NCBI GenBank assembly: GCA_031275035.1
Contig: JAISPH010000247.1
Coordinates: 1-5,058 of the forward strand
Direction of reading: 5' to 3'
DNA length: 5,058 nucleotides
Origin: Treponema sp.
GTDB taxonomy: Bacteria > Spirochaetota > Spirochaetia > Treponematales > Breznakiellaceae
Below the pieces are notes generated by a model. The model was not told the DNA's origin and did no database searches. It worked only from the letters and a program-made list of their open reading frames with translations. This document shows positions 1-5,058 of the stretch, one piece after another (within the stretch, counting starts at the first letter, position 1; each line of letters opens with the position of its first letter). A program made the translations under genes and the position numbers.

Positions 1-35
1 CGGCCCGCTCCGGCCCCGCCTGCGGTGTGGCTGGG

Positions 36-52
36 CAGACCCTCCGGGTCTG
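36..52. repeat. 7-bp inverted repeat with 3-nt loop
   Basis: CAGACCC (36-42) and GGGTCTG (46-52) are exact reverse complements around TCC. It lies in the very GC-rich first 80 bases and forms part of the putative intergenic repeat. It has no T-run on either side. Confidence 0.5.
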
Positions 53-77
53 ACGCACCCCTCCAATCCCTTGCGCG

Positions 78-98
78 CGCAAACGCTGTGCGTTTGCG
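78..98. repeat. Perfect 9-bp palindrome with 3-nt loop
   Basis: CGCAAACGC (78-86) and GCGTTTGCG (90-98) are exact reverse complements around TGT. It is the strongest palindrome in the left intergenic tail. Neither strand has a T-run after it, so it is not a standard intrinsic terminator. It could be a repeat unit, a protein-binding site or an mRNA 3' stabiliser. Confidence 0.6.
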
Positions 99-112
99 AT
101 GGCTGTGCGATA

Positions 113-140
113 CGGTTTCAGGCTATAAAAGATGAAACCG
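113..140. terminator. Stem-loop 3' of the M24 gene, weak terminator candidate
   Basis: CGGTTTCA (113-120) pairs exactly with TGAAACCG (133-140) around a 12-nt loop. It is the first clear hairpin beyond the M24 stop apart from the one overlapping that stop. On the plus strand it is followed by CATTTTCATT, a moderately T-rich tail. On the minus strand the tail is TATCGCACAG, which is not T-rich. It is therefore a better terminator for a converging plus-strand transcript than for the M24 gene, or simply a 3' processing barrier. Confidence 0.3.
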
Positions 141-155
141 CATTTTCATTAGTGT

Positions 156-174
156 CGGGATACTAGAGATCCCG
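156..174. repeat. 6-bp inverted repeat with the M24 stop codon in its loop
   Basis: CGGGAT (156-161) and ATCCCG (169-174) are exact reverse complements with a 7-nt loop containing the TAG stop (163-165) of the M24 gene. The stem is short and there is no T-run, so it may be incidental or part of the 3' end structure. Confidence 0.35.
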
Positions 175-1335
175 CATAAAATAGGCGTCCATCTTGGGCG
201 ACATCGGAACACAGCCCGTTTCGGTTATCACATACCCTGTTTCGATGCGGCCGCCGTATAACTCAGGATGGCCGAAGAAACTGATATCAACCATCACCGT
301 CATCCCCGGTACCAGTACAAAATCCCCGTTAGGCCCGAAGAAGGGCGCCTCCGCCTCCATAAGACCGATGGAATGGGCAAAGGGACACACGATGTACCGC
401 TCCAAATGGTGTTTTTCGTAGTATTTACGGCCCGGTACATCGATCTCGCGGCCGCTCATCCCGGGTTTCAACATCCCTTTGGTCAGGCGGAAGGTCTCCC
501 GCATGTGATTCAAGAGTTCCTTCTGGCGGGGAGTATAGACGCCGTTAACCGGTACGGTGTCCCCAAAGGTGCCGGCATATCCGTTAATCCGGGGGGCGAT
601 CCCCAGCATGACCAATTCTCCGTCTTCCATAACCTTGTTTATAGCCGTGGGGACCACCGCCCGGGCCCGCTCGCCGCTGCCCACAATGCAGGAATAGGCA
701 AAGCTATTGGCCCCGTTTTTCCGGCAGACGTACTCCCCCGCGGCGGCGACTTCAAATTCCTGGACCCCCGGCTTGACCGCTCCGGCCATGGCGTCATAGG
801 CCAGGTCGCAGAGGGCCGCGGCGGCTTTAAGCTGTTCAATCTCCCAGGGATCCTTATAGGCCCGCAGGGTTTCATACTCATCGGTAATATCTACGATATC
901 GACCCCGGCAAAGCCCTTTACAAAATCACTGTAAACCTGGTGGGGAATAGTGGCGGTGCCCACAAAACCGATGCGTTTCAGGCTCGTCCCCTTCGATTTT
1001 AGTTCCTCATTCAATTCCTGGAAATTGATAATCCGCGCATTGGGGTATTCCTCATCGGGAACCATAAAGACCGGGAAACACCGGGTCTCCTTTATGGCCG
1101 AAGCCATTTTGGCAAAGGGCTCGCTTTCCGGCCCGCCCAAAAGCAGGGGCGCGCCCTCTATGGGAACCAGGACCGCGCCCTTTTCAAACTGCGGGCACCA
1201 GCCGGTTAAATACCATCCGTTCGCGATGTTCAACTCATCGTAATAAACCAGGGCCGCGTCCAGGCCGTGTTTCTTCAGAATACCCCTAAGGGCCTCAATA
1301 CGTTTGTCCGTTTCAGTCTGATTAAAGTATGCCAT
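163..1335 (-). CDS. M24-fold (creatinase/aminopeptidase P-like) protein with degenerate metal site
   Basis: The protein has 390 residues. Residues about 10-150 form a creatinase-type N-terminal domain (RIEALRGILKKHGLDAALV near the start), and residues about 160-380 form the M24 pita-bread domain. The landmarks NGY (251-253), AHSIG (320-324), VPGM (342-345) and GGRIE (361-365) are all visible. By spacing from E. coli aminopeptidase P (D260, D271, H354, E383, E406), the ligand positions here are Gly245, Thr256, His321, Asp350 and Glu365. The second-shell histidines H243 and H361 correspond to Val228 and Ala328. A normal di-metal peptidase is therefore unlikely. Family members that do other chemistry include creatinase, ectoine hydrolase DoeA and DMSP lyase DddP, but the creatinase catalytic His is also absent. 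No signal peptide is seen, so it is probably cytoplasmic. The ATG start has AGGAG at 1342-1346, 6 nt away; a nearby ATG at 1338-1340 is out of frame. It follows an importer operon, so I infer a role with the imported compound. The fold call is firm and the reaction is unknown. Confidence 0.9.
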   Translation of the reverse strand: MAYFNQTETDKRIEALRGILKKHGLDAALVYYDELNIANGWYLTGWCPQFEKGAVLVPIEGAPLLLGGPESEPFAKMASAIKETRCFPVFMVPDEEYPNARIINFQELNEELKSKGTSLKRIGFVGTATIPHQVYSDFVKGFAGVDIVDITDEYETLRAYKDPWEIEQLKAAAALCDLAYDAMAGAVKPGVQEFEVAAAGEYVCRKNGANSFAYSCIVGSGERARAVVPTAINKVMEDGELVMLGIAPRINGYAGTFGDTVPVNGVYTPRQKELLNHMRETFRLTKGMLKPGMSGREIDVPGRKYYEKHHLERYIVCPFAHSIGLMEAEAPFFGPNGDFVLVPGMTVMVDISFFGHPELYGGRIETGYVITETGCVPMSPKMDAYFMRDL

Positions 1336-1388
1336 TGCATTCTCCTCGTTAAGTATGTATCTATAACGGAACCAACAGTCCCTTCATA

Positions 1389-1417
1389 ATTATGGATAAA
1401 TTGGTTTACACTCCCAA
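1389..1417 (-). promoter_or_regulatory. Candidate sigma-70 promoter for the M24 gene
   Basis: On the minus strand TTGGGA (1412-1417) and CATAAT (1389-1394) are separated by exactly 17 nt. They match the -35 consensus at four of six positions and the -10 consensus at five of six. Initiation would fall near 1382, giving a leader of roughly 47 nt before the ATG at 1335. The 119-nt gap ahead of this gene contrasts with the 1- and 9-nt gaps inside the transporter cluster, which supports a separate or additional promoter. Readthrough from the operon is also possible, since no intrinsic terminator is seen in the gap. Confidence 0.4.
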
Positions 1418-1454
1418 GTTGTTTCAAAGGGGAGCAATCGCTATTCGTATGGGA

Positions 1455-2441
1455 TCACCTCCGCCCGCCGCCGGTGTTTGTCATGTAGGCGTCGACAAAG
1501 ACAACAATAAGCAGGATCAATCCCCGGATCATGGTGTTGTAGTAACCCTGGAGCCCTAAAAAAGCCAGGGCCTTGTAGATCACATAGATCAATAAAACGC
1601 CGACCACGGTTTTAAGGACATTGCCTTTGCCGCCGGTCAGAGGCGTACCGCCGATAACGGTGGCGGCAACACAGGTCAGGGACAGATCCGTACCGTAGAG
1701 CACGGAGCCGGCCCGCATAAGGCACACGAACATGGCCCCGGAAATTCCGGCGGCCAGTCCGAGGATGGGGAAGATAATAAACTTATTGAATTGGACGTGT
1801 ATGCCGGCAATCTCTGCCGTGGCGTAGTTGCCGCCGGTGGCATAGAGGCCGCGGCCAAAACGGGTGTACCGCATAACAAAAAAAGCGATAAGGGCAATGC
1901 CGGCAAATATGTAGGTAAGGTTTGAAATGCCCCCTATCCTGCCTTTGCCCATGCTGATAATGAATTGATTTGTGGTGGAGATCATATTACCCCCGGTAAA
2001 AACCAGGCAGATCCCCCGCACTATGGTTAACATTCCCATGGTGGCAATAAAGGAATTAATCTTTCCCTTTACAACCACCAATCCGTTTACGGCGCCAATC
2101 AACATGCAGGAGAGGAGCATAACCAGCAGGGAGGCCGCCATGCCCAATGGCGTGGAGCCCCAGCGGTTCAACAAAAAGCAGAAGAAAATCTGCGCCCAGG
2201 CGAAATTGGCCGCCAGGGACAGATCGAATTCCCCGCAGATGATCGCTATGGTCATGGCCAGGGCGGATACCCCGTAAATGGAGGCGTCTATCAGGATATT
2301 GTTCATATTCTGCAGGCTGGTAAAATTCGGCCTTATAATGGAGATGACAATAGTAAAGACAACAAACAAGAGGATCATGGGCTGTTGCTTGGCAAAATCC
2401 TTTAGAGAAACGGCGATTGTTTTACCCTTTGTGGCAGTCAT
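1455..2441 (-). CDS. CUT2-family sugar-type ABC transporter permease (second subunit)
   Basis: This 328-residue inner-membrane protein belongs to the BPD_transp_2 family (RbsC/XylH/LsrC/LsrD type). It has a cytoplasmic N-terminus and many hydrophobic segments, roughly at 21-37, 55-70, 98-122, 175-190, 220-242 and 275-296, with a last one at 304-318. Family landmarks are GEFDLSLAA (70-78), GGNYATAEIAGI (203-214) and the cytoplasmic coupling region IGGTPLTGGKGNVLKT (263-278). The usual GGxDLSVG motif is altered, with Glu-Phe before DLS and Ala-Ala after it, so it is more diverged than its partner. The tail TNTGGGRR is polar and basic. ATG is the start, with AGGGTGG (2448-2454) 6 nt upstream inside the end of the first permease gene. 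The gap between the two genes is 1 nt, which implies translational coupling. It probably forms a heterodimeric pore with the first permease. The substrate cannot be read from the sequence. Confidence 0.93.
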   Translation of the reverse strand: MTATKGKTIAVSLKDFAKQQPMILLFVVFTIVISIIRPNFTSLQNMNNILIDASIYGVSALAMTIAIICGEFDLSLAANFAWAQIFFCFLLNRWGSTPLGMAASLLVMLLSCMLIGAVNGLVVVKGKINSFIATMGMLTIVRGICLVFTGGNMISTTNQFIISMGKGRIGGISNLTYIFAGIALIAFFVMRYTRFGRGLYATGGNYATAEIAGIHVQFNKFIIFPILGLAAGISGAMFVCLMRAGSVLYGTDLSLTCVAATVIGGTPLTGGKGNVLKTVVGVLLIYVIYKALAFLGLQGYYNTMIRGLILLIVVFVDAYMTNTGGGRR

Positions 2442-2442
2442 G

Positions 2443-3417
2443 CTAGGCCACCCTTTTTACAGCGGCCCGTTTATTCCAGGCATCCAGCATCACGGCAAGC
2501 ACGATTACGCTTCCCCGGACGATTAACTGGGCATCGCTCTTAATCCCCAGGATATTCAGGGCCGTCAGAAGAACGCCGATAACCAAAACGCCCAGTACGG
2601 TTTTAAGCACGCTGCCGGTTCCCCCGGCCAGGCTGGTACCGCCAACCGCCACACTGGCCATGGCGTCCAGTTCATAACCAACCCCCTGCAGGGTCGAAGC
2701 GGAATTGACCCGGCTGACAATCAGAACCCCGGCAAGTCCGGCGCAGGCCCCGCAGAGGATATGGGCCAAAATACGGACATTCCTGATTTTAATACCCGCC
2801 ATTCTGGCCGCTTCCATATTCGCCCCCAAAAAATACATATGCCGGCCAAACATGGTTTTTCTCAACACAAACTGCATTACCGCAGCCACGGAAAGAAAAA
2901 AAACAACGGGAACGATTCCTATGCCCAGTTGTTTAAAGAGTCCCGAGGAATAAGATGCGGCCTGGAACATCCCCTTTACCACCGCCTGGGCCGCCGCGGC
3001 CACAACTATCTGCATGGCATAGGTAATGATAAAACTTTCTCCCATGCGGCCGTTTACCGCGGCTATAATACCGCCGTTTACCAATCCCACCAGGGAACCC
3101 GTCAAAAGGCCGGCGGCCACAACCAGGAGGGCCGCAAAGGCCGGGGAATGATTCCCGGACACCGTGGCGTTGATAAGCAGCATGGTTATGACCGCCGACA
3201 AAGACACGGTTGAACCCACGGACAGATCCATCCCGCCGCAGATGATTACCAGGGTCATACCCACGGAGGCTATTCCGATAGTAGAATAGGCCCGCAGAAT
3301 ATTCATGATGTTGTCGAGGCTTAAAAACGCCGGGCGAATGGAAGTAGCGACAATGATGATAACCGCAATACAGAGGATCAATCCCCATTCACGTAATAAC
3401 CAGATCAGCTTCCTCAT
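2443..3417 (-). CDS. CUT2-family sugar-type ABC transporter permease (first subunit)
   Basis: This 324-residue inner-membrane protein is of the RbsC/XylH type (BPD_transp_2). Hydrophobic segments lie at about 11-28, 44-60, 67-83, 92-120, 128-147, 166-184, 213-236, 268-290 and 297-312. The family motif GGMDLSVG is intact at 61-68. GANMEAARMAGI (198-209) and the coupling region VGGTSLAGGTGSVLKT (258-273), which contacts the ATPase, are also intact. The length is normal for the family. The start is ATG at 3415-3417, preceded by GAGGTGG (3422-3428), which overlaps the TGA stop of the ATPase gene; the intergenic gap is 9 nt. It is cotranscribed with the ATPase and the second permease, with which it should form the translocation channel. 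Both permeases share the same architecture, so they probably arose by an old duplication, as in other two-permease CUT2 systems such as LsrC/LsrD or YtfT/YjfF. Specificity is unknown. Confidence 0.95.
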   Translation of the reverse strand: MRKLIWLLREWGLILCIAVIIIVATSIRPAFLSLDNIMNILRAYSTIGIASVGMTLVIICGGMDLSVGSTVSLSAVITMLLINATVSGNHSPAFAALLVVAAGLLTGSLVGLVNGGIIAAVNGRMGESFIITYAMQIVVAAAAQAVVKGMFQAASYSSGLFKQLGIGIVPVVFFLSVAAVMQFVLRKTMFGRHMYFLGANMEAARMAGIKIRNVRILAHILCGACAGLAGVLIVSRVNSASTLQGVGYELDAMASVAVGGTSLAGGTGSVLKTVLGVLVIGVLLTALNILGIKSDAQLIVRGSVIVLAVMLDAWNKRAAVKRVA

Positions 3418-3426
3418 AGATCCACC

Positions 3427-4911
3427 TCAATTCTGTATTGCCAGGGTCATCACCGCTTCTGCGGTGGCTTCCTGCCGGGAAAGTTCCCCCACAAGCTCCC
3501 CCGCGCTTAGCACAATGACACGGTCGCTCATACCCAATACTTCCGGCAGCTCCGAGGATATCATAATTATCGATTTCCCCTCCTCCACAAGCCGGTTCAT
3601 CAACTGGTATATCTCGTATTTCGCACCCACATCTATCCCCCGGGTGGGCTCGTCTAAAATAAGAATATCCGCATCGGAAAAGAGCCACTTGGCAAATACC
3701 ACCTTCTGCTGGTTGCCCCCGGAAAGATTTCCGGTTAATTGTTTCATGGAAGGGGTCTTGATATTCAGTTGTTTCGCATAGAGGCTCACCGCGGCGCCCT
3801 CTTTTTTTGCGGAAAGGAAAGGGCCGTTTTTCGTTTTGCGTAAATTGGTAATACTGATGTTCTGAATTAGATCGTATGTCAGCACCAGGCCCGTTTCCTT
3901 GCGATCTTCCGTTAAAAAACCTATCCCTTCCTGTTTGCCGTCGCAGGTGGAACGGATATGAACTTTTTTGCCGTTAATATGGATTTCGCCGCCATCGAGT
4001 CTTTGCACCCCAAAAAGCAGTTCCGCCAGTTCCGTCCGGCCCGAGCCCACAAGCCCGGCGATGCCCAAAATCTCGCCCCGGTGTAATACAAAGGAAATAT
4101 GCTTAATCAGGCTGCCCCGGGAAATATCTTTTACCTCCAGGATCGCCTCGCCTGTCTTGCTCTCCCTTTTAGGATACTCCATGTCTACGCTGCGGCCCAC
4201 CATCCGCTCAATGATTTCATTTTGTGTAAAATCTCCGGTCTTTCTGGTCTCTATGATCTGACCATCCCGCAGCACAGTACAGGTATCGCTGATCTTAAAA
4301 ACTTCCTCTAATTTATGGGAAATATAAATAATGGTTATGCCATTATCCTTGAGCTTTTTGACAATATGTAACAGATTTTCGGTCTCCGTCATGGTTAATG
4401 ACGACGTGGGTTCATCCATCACAAGCAAGCGCGCGTTTTTGGATAACACCTTGGCGATCTCCACCAATTGTTTCTGCGCCGCACTCAGGTTTTCTACCCT
4501 GGTTTTTACATCAAAGGCAAAACCAAATTCATCCACGATGTTTTGGGCGTCTTTGTTGATTTCCCGCCAATCCACCAGGGGCCCCTTTTTCCGGAGCCGG
4601 TTTAGAAAAATATTTTCGGCGGCGCTTAATTGATTTACCAGGTTGAATTCCTGGAAAATCAAACCTATGCTGGCGTTTCCGGCGTCCATGGTGTTCCGCA
4701 GCAATATCTGTTTCCCATCCATAAATATCTCCCCTGAATCGGCCTGGTACACGCCGTTTAGTATCTTCATCAGGGTCGATTTTCCCGCGCCGTTTTCCCC
4801 TACCAGGGCGTGGATTTCCCCCCGCTGTACGGAAAAGCTGACATTGCTGAGAGCTTTAACGCCGGGAAAGGTTTTGGAGATATTATTCATCTCAAGAATA
4901 TTATCCTGCAC
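3427..4911 (-). CDS. CUT2-family sugar-type ABC transporter ATP-binding protein (two fused NBDs)
   Basis: This 494-residue protein carries two nucleotide-binding domains in tandem, like RbsA, MglA and XylG (about 500 residues). NBD1 (about 4-245) has Walker A GENGAGKST (38-46), Q-loop Gln87, signature LSAAQ (142-146), Walker B LLVMDEPT (162-169) and H-loop His199. NBD2 (about 255-490) has a degenerate Walker A, GLVGSGRTE (286-294), with Arg instead of Lys. It also has a full signature LSGGNQQK (396-403), Walker B ILILDEPT (416-423) and Ser453 in place of the H-loop His. This asymmetry is usual for the family. It powers import through the two permeases encoded downstream and sits on the cytoplasmic face of the membrane. 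The start is GTG, with GGGAG at 4921-4925, 9 nt upstream. An in-frame TAA directly precedes the GTG, so no longer form is possible; the next in-frame ATG, at codon 8, has a poorer ribosome site. The imported compound is not identifiable. Confidence 0.96.
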   Translation of the reverse strand: MQDNILEMNNISKTFPGVKALSNVSFSVQRGEIHALVGENGAGKSTLMKILNGVYQADSGEIFMDGKQILLRNTMDAGNASIGLIFQEFNLVNQLSAAENIFLNRLRKKGPLVDWREINKDAQNIVDEFGFAFDVKTRVENLSAAQKQLVEIAKVLSKNARLLVMDEPTSSLTMTETENLLHIVKKLKDNGITIIYISHKLEEVFKISDTCTVLRDGQIIETRKTGDFTQNEIIERMVGRSVDMEYPKRESKTGEAILEVKDISRGSLIKHISFVLHRGEILGIAGLVGSGRTELAELLFGVQRLDGGEIHINGKKVHIRSTCDGKQEGIGFLTEDRKETGLVLTYDLIQNISITNLRKTKNGPFLSAKKEGAAVSLYAKQLNIKTPSMKQLTGNLSGGNQQKVVFAKWLFSDADILILDEPTRGIDVGAKYEIYQLMNRLVEEGKSIIMISSELPEVLGMSDRVIVLSAGELVGELSRQEATAEAVMTLAIQN

Positions 4912-4960
4912 TTAGTAGAACTCCCTTTCCAAACAGGGCCGCCTATAGCGCCAAGACGAG

Positions 4961-4981
4961 CCCCGTCACATGGTATTCCTT
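4961..4981 (-). promoter_or_regulatory. Candidate start-stop element (SD + ATG-TGA) in the ATPase leader
   Basis: On the minus strand AAGGA (4977-4981) is followed after 5 nt by ATG (4969-4971) and at once by TGA (4966-4968). This is a well-formed Shine-Dalgarno site serving a start codon with no coding content. The TGA lies in TGACGGGG (4961-4968), which can pair with CCCCGTCA in the upstream stem-loop (5007-5014). A ribosome paused here would cover that segment. The element may be accidental. Confidence 0.25.
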
Positions 4982-4987
4982 AACAAG

Positions 4988-5021
4988 CGCCGGTCCCGGC
5001 GAAAAATGACGGGGACCGGCG
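4988..5021 (-). other. Perfect 10-bp stem-loop upstream of the ATPase gene
   Basis: The arms 4988-4997 and 5012-5021 are exact reverse complements (CGCCGGTCCC and GGGACCGGCG in the transcript), separated by a 14-nt loop. No T-run follows on the minus strand (CTTGTTAAGG comes next), so it does not look like a complete intrinsic terminator. In binding-protein operons, a hairpin after the binding-protein gene commonly protects its mRNA from 3' exonucleases or partly terminates transcription, giving more binding protein than membrane components. I infer that role here. The structure itself is seen directly. Confidence 0.75.
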
Positions 5022-5038
5022 TATAGATTCAGCGTTTG

Positions 5039-5058
5039 TTATCGCAGGCTCAGAACCA
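5039..5058 (-). CDS. Possible C-terminal stub of the upstream gene (expected binding protein)
   Basis: One minus-strand frame entering at the right edge reads VLSLR and stops at TAA (5039-5041), just before the stem-loop at 4988-5021. A second frame stops at 5050-5052. The third stays open through the stem-loop to 4980-4982, which is less natural. CUT2 operons usually place the periplasmic substrate-binding protein gene immediately before the ATPase, so a binding-protein end is expected here. Twenty bases are too few to identify it, and the reading frame is a guess. Confidence 0.2.

Larger units (their letters stand above)
1..162. repeat. GC-rich non-coding tail with several inverted repeats; possible dispersed intergenic repeat
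   Basis: No convincing gene is present downstream of the M24 stop. The first 80 bases contain 62 G or C. Inverted repeats are 36-52 (7-bp arms, 3-nt loop), 78-98 (9-bp arms, 3-nt loop) and 113-140 (8-bp arms, 12-nt loop), with a further one reaching into the M24 stop codon. The density of short perfect palindromes and the composition shift resemble a REP/BIME-like or otherwise dispersed intergenic element. The repeat nature is inferred, since only one copy is visible. The element may continue past the left edge. Confidence 0.4.

Noticed and set aside
1..135. A plus-strand frame open from the left edge to TGA at 133-135 that could be the end of a convergent gene
   Set aside because: The translation is rich in Arg, Ala and Pro and runs through two perfect palindromes. 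A second plus frame is open over the same span, so it looks like translated GC-rich repeat. The left neighbour would be needed to exclude it fully.
268..1002. A 244-codon open frame on the plus strand opposite the M24 gene
   Set aside because: It is antisense to a well-supported gene, and its translation shows no recognisable domain. GC-rich codon use on the opposite strand readily leaves such frames open.
1361..1387. An 8-residue upstream frame (MKGLLVPL) before the M24 gene on the minus strand
   Set aside because: It has no Shine-Dalgarno sequence and begins almost at the predicted transcription start, so translation is unlikely.
1411..1434. A 5-bp inverted repeat (CTCCC/GGGAG) in the gap after the second permease, considered as a terminator
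   Set aside because: The stem is short, the loop is 14 nt and no T-run follows on the minus strand. It also overlaps the candidate -35 box, so it is not supported as a terminator.
3305..3781. A 158-codon plus-strand open frame spanning the ATPase/permease junction
   Set aside because: It is antisense to two conserved transporter genes and shows no family motif, so it is a shadow frame.
3427..4911. Arg in the second Walker A and Ser in the second H-loop of the ATPase as signs of a broken gene
   Set aside because: This asymmetry, with a degenerate C-terminal site, is usual in RbsA/MglA-type ATPases. The frame is intact and the other motifs are present.

Overview
The window holds four genes, all on the minus strand, so the transcription order is right to left. 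Three tightly packed genes encode the membrane-associated part of a CUT2 (ribose/galactose-type) ABC importer: a duplicated ATPase (3427-4911) followed by two different permeases (2443-3417 and 1455-2441). The gaps are 9 nt and 1 nt, and each downstream ribosome site lies in the end of the preceding gene. After 119 nt comes a fourth gene (163-1335) for a 390-residue protein of the M24 'pita-bread' fold (aminopeptidase P / prolidase / creatinase superfamily). The periplasmic binding protein that normally completes such a system is missing from the window. It is most likely encoded just beyond the right edge, where only a short uncertain C-terminal stub could be present.

The most interesting gene is the M24 protein. 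Aligned by residue spacing to E. coli aminopeptidase P, two of the five metal ligands are replaced by residues that cannot bind metal (Gly245, Thr256), a third is changed from Glu to Asp (Asp350), and both second-shell histidines are lost (Val228, Ala328). His321 and Glu365 remain. It is therefore unlikely to be a di-metal peptidase. It could be a metal-independent small-molecule enzyme, as creatinase is within this superfamily, or a binding protein. Its position behind an importer suggests, without proving, that it acts on the imported compound.

The intergenic segments also carry structure. Upstream of the ATPase (4912-5038) there is a perfect 10-bp stem-loop whose 5' arm overlaps a stretch able to pair with a second downstream segment, and an ATG-TGA start-stop with a good Shine-Dalgarno sequence. 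The 119-nt gap contains a plausible sigma-70 promoter for the M24 gene. The left end (1-162) is non-coding: it starts very GC-rich (62 of the first 80 bases) and holds four separate short inverted repeats, which looks like a dispersed intergenic repeat.

The organism is a bacterium with moderately GC-rich genes, canonical Shine-Dalgarno sites and at least one GTG start. Abundant CUT2 operons and GC-rich palindromic intergenic repeats would fit a host-associated spirochaete (Treponema-like) or a clostridial relative, but this is an impression and not something the window proves. No tRNA, rRNA, CRISPR, insertion sequence or phage gene was seen.
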